Of a DNA stretch of 64,000 nucleotides, positions 54,756 to 64,000 are shown one piece after another (the stretch's first letter is position 1; each line of letters starts with the position of its first letter). The notes under the pieces were generated by a model. That model had not been told where the DNA came from and made no database searches. It saw only the letters and a program-made list of their open reading frames with translations. This DNA is from Apoderus coryli (lineage: Eukaryota; Arthropoda; Insecta; Coleoptera; Attelabidae): positions 16,336,297-16,400,296 of the forward strand of contig OU452206.1 in the NCBI GenBank assembly GCA_911728435.2, written 5' to 3'. Both the position numbers and the translations under genes were made by a program.

Positions 54756-55753
54756 AATACTTCTAGCTCTTTTAATTAATAAATATGTTTAATGTTTTTT
54801 AATCGTAATATGTAAAATAAAATACTGTTGACACAATTTGTTGCTTTACTTTTGTCGCACTTCATTTCGTCGATCTTTATAATTATAAATATTTCTATAA
54901 CCGCATTTCGTTTAAAGTATGCCAAAATATTGTGAAATATTACTAATATTGGGGATAATATTTCATTAAAATTAACTGGGGATTACAATAATATTTAAAT
55001 AGTTTTTCAAATTCAAAGAAATAAAAGCACTTTGTTGCTCTACTTTTGTCCAATAGTGTATTTAGACTTTTAAGTAGTTGAATTGATGTAAAAATACACG
55101 ACAAAAAGGGATAATATGATTTTTGTTTGATTTACAATCCAATCCATTCATCCGAATCCCGATTTGCTCTCAAATTGATAAATCAAAGCAATACTTACCA
55201 AAATTTGATTTAAAATATATTAATACAAGCACGCCTATGTTTTATGGCAGTGCGAAGAACACTAAACATTGTAAATCAAAACCAAATTAGACTATAAACT
55301 CGCGGATACTTATTACTAAAAATAAATATACAATTTTCATGTTACTTATTGAGAAAAGCTGTGAAAATACTGAAAATACTAATTGTACAATGATATTATT
55401 TAACTAAAACGTTTGTTGTCACGATATCAGTATAGATAATAACTACAATTTAACGTTATCTTATCAACATTATTGCACTCTTATTGAACATGATGAAATG
55501 TTATCCGATAAATTTATGAAAAATGTATTATACAATCCAATAAAAGTGCTTTCAAAACATTTCTAGCGAAATTTGTCGAGATATAACTGGTAATTCACAA
55601 TTGGCAATTCAAAATTCAGAAATCAAAGGTAAGATCAGCATCAATATTTCAATGCTAGCAAATAACTCAATTGTGTTATTAAATTGCACTCACATTTCGC
55701 AAAATTAAGCTATTGTACTTCGAGCATTTACTTAGTTTTTAATATTTTCGAGT
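54756..55753. other. non-coding AT-rich stretch
   Basis: No gene or repeat recognised. Confidence 0.4.
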
Positions 55754-55919
55754 CTATACAGGGTGATTCATTATGGTTGCAACAAACGAAAACTGGAGAT
55801 TGCTGAAAGTGATTTAAGCATTTTTTGCCATTGAACCCATGTCCGCAAATGCTTCGTTATCGAGATACAGGGTGTCCAAATTTAGTAATTAAATTAACTT
55901 TCTTGTTCATTTCTCAACA
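55754..55919. other. MITE terminus and flank of the next element
   Basis: TATACAGGGTGATTCATTATGG near 55755 and ATACAGGGTGTCCAAATTT near 55865: two nested or adjacent element ends just outside the 340-bp TIR. Confidence 0.45.
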
Positions 55920-57786
55920 ACAAGCTAACCGATTTCGACAAAATTTTACATGCATTTGGGGGCCGATAACCTAAAATAATCTGCATTATTTCGGTTTCCA
56001 TTAACTGTTCATTGGCGTAGATATAGGGGGCATTTGGGTAAATTTTACACATAAATTAATTGAAGACAAGCTTCATTATTTTAAATGATTACTTTTTTAA
56101 AAAGAGCAACTTATAAGCTACAAAAAAGTTAATTACGTCGATGTTGTGATTTCTACCATTTTTATAGAAACCGCTAAATTACAAGTTAATGGTAGATTTA
56201 AATAAAAATAACGTTTAACAGAAAACCAAATGAAAAATCAAAGTTGCCATGGAAAACGAATGTCACAACAATAAAAAAAACTTTGACAGCAACAAATTTA
56301 AATTAGTTAAAATTGTTTTATTATTTCGTAGTTGTTTTCAATATTGCGAATGTTTTTTTCTAAATTAAAATTAGCTTTTCAATTGAAGAATATGTTTGTG
56401 TAATGCAAATGCAAGAGCAGCGGCCAGAGAATACCAAATTAGTTATCCTAATAGACGTCATCCACATCACAAAACATGGACGGCTACATTTCACAGGCTT
56501 AGAACGATAAAGAGCACTTTACCTAGAGTTAACAAACGACCGCATCGTCTAAATATTCAAACTGAAGAAAATATTACATTACCTCGAACAACTGTTGACT
56601 ATTAAATCGAGAAATCTCTAGCATCATCAAGATGTCCAGGCCCTACATCCTCGAGACCGTGAAAGGCGCCTACTATTTTGTAATTGGGTTCTTGGTAAGC
56701 ATCAAGAAGATGAAAGATTTTTAGAGAAAGTGCTCTGGTCAGATAAAGCAACTTTTACTAGAGATGGCATAAATACAAACCATAATGAACATGTATAGTC
56801 TTTAAACAACCCTCGTGCTATTAGGCCGCGAAATTTTCAAGAATGTTTTAGTATCAATGTTTGGGGTGGCATGTTTAACAATAAATTATTGCCGTTGTTC
56901 GTAATTAATGGGCATTTAAACTCAAATCAATACAGTATTTTCCTACACAACCGCCTGCCCGAATTTATTGAGGATGTACCTCTGAATATTGTTCAAAACA
57001 TGTGGTATCAACATGACGGAGCCCCTGCGCACCGTGGTAGACAAGTAACTAACGTTTTAAATCAACTGTTTGGAAACAATTTGGGAGGTTCCATTGAGTG
57101 GCCTCCAAGATCACTGGATCTGAATCCGCTTGACTTTTTTCTATGGGGGTACATGAAACAATTGGTTTACAGTGTACCAATTATAAATGAAAACCAACTA
57201 CTGGAGATAGTTCATGAAGCTGCGAGGAAAATAAGAAACAATCATAATATCCTTATTAGAGCTACAAATTCATTAGTTGAAAGATGAAAAATGTGCATTA
57301 CTGTCAATGGAGGGCAGTTTGACAGTTGTTATTAATTTTCATATTTTAATATCGAGTTGAGTTCTTTTATTGCTAAATTTTTAATTGTACTAATAGGCCT
57401 TAAAATTTGTTGTTAAGTAATTTGTTATTATTAAATCGTTTTCCACGGCAACTTTGATTTTTCATTTTGATTTCTGATTAACGTTATTTTCCTTTGAATC
57501 TACCATTAACTTGCAGTTTATCGGTTTCCATAAAAATGGTAGAAACCACAACATCGACATAATTAACTTTTTTGTAGCTTATAAGTTGCTCTTTTTAAAA
57601 AAGTAATAATTTAAAATAATGAAGCTTGTCAAAGCTGTGTTTAACTAATTTATGTGTAAAATTTATCCAAATGCCCCCTATATCTACGCCAATGAACAGT
57701 TAATGAAAGCCAAAATAATTCAGAATATTTTAGGTTATCTGTCCTCAAATGCATGTAAAATTTTGTCAAAATCGGTTAGCTAGTCT
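55920..57786 (+). mobile_element. mariner-like element with about 340-bp TIRs
   Basis: The left TIR (about 55920-56258: CAAGCTAACCGATTT ... AAGTTGCCATGGAAAACG) and right TIR (about 57438-57786: CGTTTTCCACGGCAACTTT ... AATCGGTTAGCTAG) are inverted copies, sharing CAAATGCCCCCTATATCTACGCCAATGAACAGTTAATG and AACATCGACNTAATTAACTTTTTTGTAGC. Between them lies one transposase pseudogene. Much longer TIRs than in classical mariners. Confidence 0.85.
56380..57287 (+). pseudogene. DUF4817/mariner-type transposase, inactivated
   Basis: N-terminal HTH (NARAAAREYQISYPNRRHPH, FHRLRTIKSTLP) is typical of the DUF4817 region. A stop at 56603 and frameshifts separate QDVQALHPRDRERRL and LWSDKATFTRDGI (first catalytic Asp; the usual Glu after it is Lys). 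The second half (56871-57287) is open for 138 residues: YQHDGAPAHRGRQVTN (second catalytic Asp), SIEWPPRSLDLNPLDFFLWG (third acidic position in SLDLNPLDF), and a helix-rich C-terminus. So the core is largely readable, but the N-terminal half is broken. Confidence 0.85.
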
Positions 57787-57860
57787 ATTTTAACTGAAAT
57801 TGTAACTCCTACCGTTTCCAAGATTCCAATGCTATCCCATTCTCATCTTGGACAACTGTA
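57787..57860 (+). repeat. MITE A right-end fragment
   Basis: TTGTAACTCCTACCGTTTCCAAGATTCCAATGCTATCCC...CTTGGACAACTGTATA matches the right end of MITE A (10342-10404) and directly abuts the right TIR, suggesting the mariner-like element carries or interrupted a MITE A end. Confidence 0.7.
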
Positions 57861-57869
57861 TAATCAGCA

Positions 57870-58110
57870 ATAAGCCGTTGATCTAAATTAAAAACAGTAT
57901 TGGTCCCAGATTGGACCCCTGAGGAACTCCCGAGTGAGCTATATATTTATGAGATGTGAAGGCATTAGAAAAGACGAACTGTTGCCTATTTTGAAGATAG
58001 AACGTTATTAATGATTTCTGTTTATCAGTGAACCCATAACCATCCAGCTTCGGTAGCAGGACACCATGATCCAGCCGTGGAATGCTTTGGCGAAATCGGT
58101 GTAAATTACA
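57870..58110 (-). pseudogene. LINE reverse transcriptase core fragment
   Basis: Minus strand: YTDFAKAFHGWIMV (motif with first Asp; frameshift follows), HGVLLPKLDGYGFTDKQKSL, then SGVPQGSNLGPILFLI. The catalytic ADD box is missing. Distinct in sequence from the 50.4-52.0 kb LINE and closer to the 3.1-kb one (GVPQxSNL). Confidence 0.8.
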
Positions 58111-58164
58111 TTAAAAACAAAATGAAAGGCCACCAACAACAAATAGAACCCTCATTCTGTAGAG

Positions 58165-58630
58165 GATAGAGTTTGGAAGAGGAAACACTTTTTTATTTGT
58201 AGATTTAGAAGAAAAAGTCATTCTTTATAAAAACGTCTGCTTGTGTCGAAACCACAATTTCAAATACCAAATTTACGATTACTATACAGGGTATATCAAA
58301 AATAGAATTTTTTATGATTTTGATTTTTTTGTTTTTTTTTAATTTTATGAAAATATTTTCAAAACCGTGATTTATTACACCAATTGTGCAAAAAACACGA
58401 ATAAACTTTTTTCTCAAAGTGGTTAATTTCATAGCTACTATTAAAATAATAAAATTAAAAAAACAAGAAAATCAAAATCATTAAAAATATTATTTTTGAT
58501 ATACCCTGTATAGTAATCGTAAATTTGGTATTTGAATTTGTAGTTTTGACACAAGCAGACGTTTTTATAAAGAATGACTTTTTCTTCTAAATCTACAAAT
58601 AAAAAAGTTTTTCTTCTTCCAAACTCTATC
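58165..58630 (+). repeat. 475-bp foldback repeat, full unit
   Basis: From GATAGAGTTTGGAAGAGG to CTCTATCCAATGTGTCC. First of three head-to-tail units. Its right end reads CCAATGTGTCC, as in the copy at 1-392. Confidence 0.85.
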
Positions 58631-59112
58631 CAATGTGTCCACAAATAGAGTTTGGAAGAGCAAAAACTTTTTTATTTGTAGATTTAGAAGAAAAAGTCAT
58701 TCTTTATAAAAACGTCAGCTTGTGTCGAAACCACAATTTCAAATACCAAATTTACCATTACTATACAGGGTAAATCAAAAATATCATTTTTAATGATTTT
58801 GATTTTTTTGTTTTTTTTTTTAATTTTATGAAAATATTTTCAAACCCGTGATTTATTACACCAATTGTGCAAAAAACACTAATAAACTTTTTTCTCAAAG
58901 TGGTTAATTTCATAGCTACTATTAAAATAATAAAATTAAAAAAAACAAGAAAATCAAAATCATTAAAAATATTATTTTTGATATACCCTGTATAGTAATC
59001 GTAAATTTGGTATTTGAATTTGTAGTTTTGACACAAGCAGACGTTTTTATAAAGAATGACTTTTTCTTCTAAATCTACAAATAAAAAAGTTTTTCTTCTT
59101 CCAAACTCTATC
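58631..59112 (+). repeat. 475-bp foldback repeat, full unit
   Basis: ACAAATAGAGTTTGGAAGAGC to CTCTATCCAATGTGTCC. The ends of this unit and the previous one share the CCAATGTGTCCACAAATAGAG junction, so this pair arose by duplication of a unit plus junction. Confidence 0.85.
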
Positions 59113-59571
59113 CAATGTGTCCACAAATAGAGTTTGGAAGAGCAAAAACTTTTTTATTTGTAGATTTAGAAGAAAAAGTCATTCTTTATAAAAACGTCTG
59201 CTTATGTCAAAACTACAATTTCGAGTACGAAATTTACGATTACTATACAGGGTATATCAAAAATAACATTTTTAATGATTTTGATTTCCTTGTTTTTTTT
59301 TTAGTAGCTATGAAATTAACCACTTTGCGAAAAAAGTTTATTAGTGTTTTTTGCACAATTGGTGTAATAAATTACGATTTTGAAAATATTTTCATAAAAT
59401 TAAAAAAAAAAACAAAAAAATCAAAATCATTAAAAATGTTATTTTTGACATACCCTGTATAGTAATCGTAAATTTGGTATTTGAAATTGTATAATCGATG
59501 AGTAGAACCTTTGGCGTAGAACACTAAACTGACAGTCGTTTTACCACTTCACCAAAACACTTCTTTTTAAA

Positions 59572-59614
59572 TCTCGACGCGCGTTTCGCTAACAATGTTA
59601 GCATCCTCAGGAGA
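59572..59614 (-). ncRNA. hammerhead-ribozyme-like motif (minus strand arm)
   Basis: Exact inverted copy of 59638-59680: TCTC-CTGAGGA-T-GCTAAC-ATT-GTTAGC-GAAAC-GCGC-GTC-GAGA. All core positions present; see the plus-strand arm. Confidence 0.55.
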
Positions 59615-59637
59615 GAGTAGTAGTTTAGTTTTAATTC

Positions 59638-59680
59638 TCTCCTGAGGATGCTAACATTGTTAGCGAAACGCGCGTCGAGA
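59638..59680 (+). ncRNA. hammerhead-ribozyme-like motif (plus strand arm)
   Basis: Stem I TCTC/GAGA (4 bp), core CUGAGGA (fits CUGANGA), stem II GCTAAC/GTTAGC (6 bp perfect, loop ATT), GAAA, a two-pair stem III (A-U, C-G) with loop GCGC, cleavage triplet GUC with the predicted cut after 59676. The only deviation from the consensus is one extra U between the core and stem II. Such minimal type I hammerheads are described from Penelope-like elements. Confidence 0.55.
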
Positions 59681-59842
59681 TTTAAAAAGAAGTGTTTTGG
59701 TGAAGTGGTAAAACGACTGTCAGTTTAGTATTTGAAATTGTAGTTTCGACACAAGCAGACGTTTTTATAAAGAATTACTTTTTCTTCTAAATCTACAAGT
59801 AAAAAAGTTATTCCTCTTCCAGACTCTATCCGTGGACACATT

Positions 59843-61008
59843 TTATATAGAATGCCGCTGTCTTTATTGGTTAGGGTATAACAACATTTGCAGCGAGATA
59901 TAAAAATAAATTTGTGCAACTTGTGTTGTGTATTTTTCCAAAAAAACCCTTTACCCATTTACCATCCCTTAAATGCGCCGCGTCGACCCTTTTCACAAGA
60001 TACCTACCTACGTTTGTTCCAATGCCTTATAGGAAACACTATTAATATAGTCTTATTTACATTTTGTTCTCATATTTATAGACACTAGCAAAATTTAATT
60101 ATTCATTACACCCTCACTTTCAAGTTTAGTTTCACAAAAGCGCGTCTTTGTATAATTCCTTTAACACTGCATACACCACGTCGCGTCGCGACAATCTCAC
60201 ACAGTTAGTTTGTCTCTTACATCTTTATCCGTTCAAACTCACAGGATAAATACTATTATGAACATGAACCCCTACAAAGTATGTATAATGTCTCAAGTCA
60301 GTATATAAAACGTACTTGTAAACATTAAATTCTGTAAATAAATATACAAAATGGCTAGACATCAGCAACACACCACACAGATTCGTTTAAAGAGTATGAA
60401 TAGGTAGGTACTATGACTTTATTATTTGATCTTGGAAAAAATAAAAAACGCGCAATATAGGTACTTTTTGCTTTTCCAGATAAGCACCTGGGTAAATGCA
60501 ATATGCACTGTTGTTTGGCGTTATCAGCTTTTTTTGTTATTTTTCTGAATATGATTACGTGTTATACAGGGTGGTGTTAATCATCAATATAATAGAGAAT
60601 AGAATAATTTATTTGTTCTAAAAGTACAAGGCGGCCTAAACTGACGATTTCTTATGGGAGTTCCCATGTTTCTATCACAGGCTCAGGCTCCAATTTCGTG
60701 AAAAACGCAATGGTAGAAACAGATGTTGGCTATGTTAAACCGTTTCGCCGCTAAGGAGCATTTCTCAATTTTGATCGATTTCGTTTTCGGTCTATACTTA
60801 ACTTTTTTGTTTTTCTAGAAATTAATTTCCGAACAAACTTTTTCATGGTACTTTTCAGTTATAATGAGTTCGTATTTTTTAAACGTTGATATAAGTTGAG
60901 AAATGTTCTCTTGACTAGGAGTTTATGTGTTAGGATAAAGTTGTCTATATTCCTCACTAGCCAAACGTTGATTTAAATTAATCTTTATACAATCTGATAG
61001 TGCTGTCT
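59843..61008. other. non-coding stretch
   Basis: A TACAGGGTGGTGTTAATC terminus near 60565; no gene or other repeat recognised. Confidence 0.4.
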
Positions 61009-61121
61009 TTGAAAAGGACCGCTATCCATGTGACTTAACTTAAAGCTGCACCGAAGGTGCAGCCGCAGGTCTGTCTATATGGAAAATTTGTTTTTGCTGC
61101 ATCCCAACGGGTCCTTTTCAA
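61009..61121. repeat. 113-bp inverted-repeat element with internal hairpin
   Basis: The ends TTGAAAAGGACC and GGTCCTTTTCAA are perfect 12-bp inverted repeats. Inside is a perfect hairpin GCTGCACC-GAA-GGTGCAGC (61045-61063). It is GC-richer than its surroundings. Confidence 0.65.
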
Positions 61122-62799
61122 CTATTTTATTAATTAATTTATTTACATCTACAAAAGTTCATTTTGTGTGCGACGCAGAGGGAGATACTAACTATTTCCC
61201 ATCCATCTGACTTAGGTTATTGACAAACATATGATCACATCCATCCATCTGACGCCTCTCATGACAGTGTCACTTTAGGTTATTAACACTTTTTCAGTAA
61301 TATTACTTCAAATACACAATGACAACTTCTAAATTTACTACAACTATATGGAATAACCATTTTATAACACTACAATATACAACATGTTGATAGAAATTGA
61401 TCTTAAACATGAAAATAATGCCGAAAACTTTTTGACTGTTAATGTAAACAAAGAAAATAATAATAAACTATTTGACACAAGCAATGTGTCTGTCGTGTTA
61501 GTAAAAACATATTACCAAAACCAAATTACGACGTGAAACTAGAGGTGTCAACTATATTGGAATTTGTCGATTTTTTTTTTTGAAAACCATTTTCATGACT
61601 ATATTCTTAGAAAAACATATGGGACAAGCAATTTCGTATATTTTTAGTCACAATCGTATCAAAGAATAACGTACACATTCGTAAATTCGAGTTTTTCTGA
61701 TCCAAAAATCTCATCTGCTTTATTGAACCACAGCATAATAAGTTAGAGAGATATGATAGTCCTAAAAATGGAAACCTGACAAACCAACGAATTTCAAAAT
61801 AGAGAGATGGTAGTCCTAAAAATAACGTACACCACTATTAAGGTTAACGTTATTTTAACATCTGGCTATGCGCTAAGGATTTATCAGATTATAACAACAT
61901 TAATTAATAAGCAGCATGTACAGGGAGATACAAAAAGAACATTAATTAGCCCACATTTAAGAAATTTTATATGTATAGAAATTTTTTGATTTTTGTGGAT
62001 CTCAATTCAAAATTTCTTTGAAAGTGAAACTACTCGTATAAGCTCCCAGATGCTGTCTACGGGGTAACTCAAAAATGTTTCTATTTATCTTTCAAGACTC
62101 TTATAATTAATATAATATTAATGAATTTGTTTTGTCTCAATTTTTTTTTTGATTTTTTTTTTTTAAATTTGTTTTATATTTTATATTTTTTTTTATTTTT
62201 TTTTATAACCCTCAATGATTTTTGTCATAGATAAAAATACCACAAAACGACTGGGAAATCCCAAAGGGATTTCTTGTTACTTTTTATAAAAACTGACAAA
62301 ATATCGACTTTCCTTCCGAAAATATCATTTTAACTAAATAAAATCTAAACTTAGATAAACATAAATCAGCACTGTCATACTTAGATAGTCTGCCACAGCT
62401 GCGAAAAATGCATATTTTTCGAAAACTACTAAACATAACCTCAATAAAGCATGTATATTTGAATTCAGAATAAAAAGCTTTATACCGATTAAGAACACAA
62501 AATACAGGATGTTCGATTTAAAATATCCAATCGTATGTCAATATTTTGACAATGGATTGACAGAGGTAAGTCATATCTGGCACCATAATCAGACGATTCA
62601 GAAAAAATGCTGCAACTTTGCTAATTTAAACTCTACTGTGTATGATCAAAATTAACGGAGATACCTAATGAGTAAAATATACGTGATCACTGTCCGTATT
62701 CAATTATTATTATTTAAAAAAAAATAATAAAAACAAACACATTGACAAATACAAAAATTTAAAAATTTGGGCAATTACAGTTAAGTGTTAATATTATCT
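61122..62799. other. non-coding, T-rich low complexity
   Basis: Nothing recognised. 62135-62215 is nearly pure T/A-T low complexity. Confidence 0.4.
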
Positions 62800-63115
62800 G
62801 TTAAGAATTCATTAAGAGTGTAATAACATCTTGATACAAGAAAATCTCCTCAGCGGCTCTAGTACATTCGAAGGAGTTCATTAACCCATCGAAATCAAGG
62901 GCCAGGGAGTTGTTGGGTATGATTCCGACTTCGTTAAAAAGATTGAGCAGCTGGGTGAAATATAAAAAGTTCTAGACTTCTTACTTTTAAAACCGCGGGA
63001 TATTCCTTTCAGAGAACGTAATTTAGCATATCTCCTGATGTCAACTTCAAATTTTTTAATATCGAAAATCTAGACCATCATAGAGTCGATGTCTTTAAAG
63101 CTTCTGACAATTTAC
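62800..63115 (-). pseudogene. decayed unrecognised ORF
   Basis: The minus strand reads IKKFEVDIRRYAKLRSLKGI and then, after a frameshift, LLNLFNEVGIIPNNSLALDF and ECTRAAEEIFLYQDVITLLM. The composition looks coding, but I do not know the family. Possibly part of the transposon whose transposase lies to its right. Confidence 0.3.
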
Positions 63116-63379
63116 AAAAGTACGCAAGCAGCACAGTTTCCGAAAATGAATGTGCATAGTAATCAGCCCTCTATTTCATCAAATTATTATTAAGTTCTTA
63201 TCATATCTATTCTTTGATTTTTCGCGTAATAAGGCAGCATAGGTTTGCTCTGCTTGATTTCTTATCTCTGGTGGAGTATTTCCCTTCTGAATCAGAATTA
63301 ATCGAGAAACCAGGACAAACACCAACTGAATTGATTTCATAATGACAGCAATCTGGATTCTCCATTTGAAGAATTGACT

Positions 63380-64000
63380 GGCATGCTAAATTTTTTTGCA
63401 TTCGTCGAATTCCCCATCATTCTACAATTTATTGAAAGGGAACTGAAAGAAACGGGAAAGTCACGAACATTAAAGACTGTATGTCTGCAAGAGGCGATAT
63501 TATAGATAATATTTCTGAAATACCACCTTTAAGTAGGTCCTAGGTCATGCGTTAAGAGTGGACAATTATATCATAATATGGAGAGTTAAAAAAAAATTAT
63601 GAGAAACAGCAATTCTTATTGGCAATGGTACGTTTTCCAGGAAGCGTGCCACACGTTCAACGAGAAGTAATGTTGATAATCATTTTCATAAAGGGTTATT
63701 ATGAAAATTCCTTATTGCATTGCTTGAAAAACTCTCGCTTCATCAGTAAACAAAATCAGTAGTTGAGGAATTTCAACAATTTTGTGCAAAAACCATTGAA
63801 AGAATGCCACATACGTGGGGGAAAATCAGAAGGAATAAGTGCTTGAACGCCTTGGGTGTGGTAGGGATATAACAAATTGTCCTTAAGAATGCGCCAAACA
63901 ATACTATTACTTACATTCAAAACCTAATCAAGAGTAGAAGTACCTGGATTTTCTTCAACCATGTACAGCACATCCTCCTCCAGCTCTACCGTTCTTGCTG
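63380..64000 (-). pseudogene. mariner/DUF4817-type transposase fragment, runs off the window
   Basis: Minus strand from 64000: ARTVELEEDVLYMVEENPGT, then (stop) NSIVWRILKDNLLYPYHTQG and VQALIPSDFPPRMWHSFNGF, LLKFLNYFCLLMKREFF (frameshifts), and a FSLNVWHASW trace near 63650. This is the HTH-to-first-Asp part of the same family as 56380-57287 ('ENPGTSTRxIA ... SxxTVWRVLKENxLYPYHxQxVQALxPxDYPPR'). Its catalytic core is not recognisable. Confidence 0.75.

Larger units (their letters stand above)
59492..59728. mobile_element. 237-bp inverted Penelope-like insertion
   Basis: Two arms of about 91 bp (59525-59615 and 59635-59728) are inverted copies around a loop of about 19 nt, preceded by 33 bp of unique left end. 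A 14-bp target duplication flanks it, so its boundaries are certain. Each arm has one hammerhead-like motif. Inverted, 5'-truncated pLTR pairs of this sort are typical of Penelope-like elements. Confidence 0.7.
59113..59842 (-). repeat. 475-bp foldback repeat split by an insertion
   Basis: Third unit; loop in minus orientation and shortened (TTTTTTTTAGTAGC near 59295). The right arm is interrupted at 59491 and resumes at 59729 with a 14-bp duplication (TATTTGAAATTGTA); it ends CTCTATCCGTGGACACATT. Confidence 0.85.

Noticed and set aside
58441..59462. Open frames of 67-121 codons on both strands in the foldback units
   Set aside because: The same frame appears in every copy because the DNA is palindromic and AT-rich; no start context, domain or codon bias supports a gene.
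1..64000. tRNA, rRNA and CRISPR arrays
   Set aside because: No B-box-like GGTTCGAATCC with a matching A-box and cloverleaf, no rRNA core segments, and no regular short repeats with unique spacers were seen; the clustered 475-bp units are transposon-like, not CRISPR.

Overview
The window is AT-rich, repeat-dense eukaryotic nuclear DNA, almost certainly from an insect; a beetle is possible, but the sequence gives no firm order-level marker. Reasons: phase-matched GT-AG exons, many decayed LINE, Tc1/mariner-type, hAT and tyrosine-recombinase remnants, foldback MITEs ending in TACAGGGTG/CACCCTGTA, and THAP-domain fragments. No bacterial, plasmid or CRISPR features are present.

Host genes. The main host gene is on the minus strand. 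Three exons at 45.6-49.1 kb (49097-46901, 46833-46471, 46417-45623) join without a frame break, always in phase 1. They encode about 1,118 residues of a disordered, basic, Ser/Pro/Gln-rich protein. Further minus-strand exons with good splice sites lie at 19841-19897 and 694-845. Three short ATG-containing exons (34.0, 28.0 and 21.4 kb) also end in phase-1 donors, so they look like alternative first exons of the same transcription unit. The gene would then span most of the window and run off its left edge. Two intronless plus-strand genes, 2063-2995 (310 aa) and 8310-9323 (337 aa), would be nested in its last large intron. I do not recognise any of these proteins. Broken THAP-domain fragments lie at 7.15 kb (+) and 28.9-29.6 kb (-).

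Mobile DNA, left to right: LINE reverse-transcriptase or C-terminal fragments at 3.1, 4.85, 7.5, 12.9, 21.9, 23.35, 50.4-52.0 and 57.9 kb; a hAT-type TTF zinc-finger fragment at 3.75 kb; tyrosine-recombinase (Crypton/DUF3504-like) relics at 13.2, 14.85 and 40.6-41.2 kb; DDE transposase fragments at 26.7, 38.3, 52.1, 53.9, 56.4 and 63.4 kb. The 56.4 kb element has TIRs of about 340 bp. A roughly 2.7-kb unit at 39.73-42.47 kb has TIRs of about 470 bp enclosing tyrosine-recombinase relics.

The commonest repeat is a roughly 475-bp near-palindromic unit, seen about a dozen times, mostly in head-to-tail clusters (1, 16.8-18.7, 30.7-31.2, 37.3-38.2 and 58.2-59.8 kb). One copy is split by a 237-bp inverted element with a 14-bp target duplication; each arm of that insert carries a complete hammerhead-ribozyme-like motif. 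A similar motif at 37.1 kb and decayed ones at 16.5, 26.0 and 44.0 kb point to Penelope-like retroelement debris. These hammerhead-like motifs, the TIR-plus-recombinase unit and the multi-promoter gene model are the most interesting points here.
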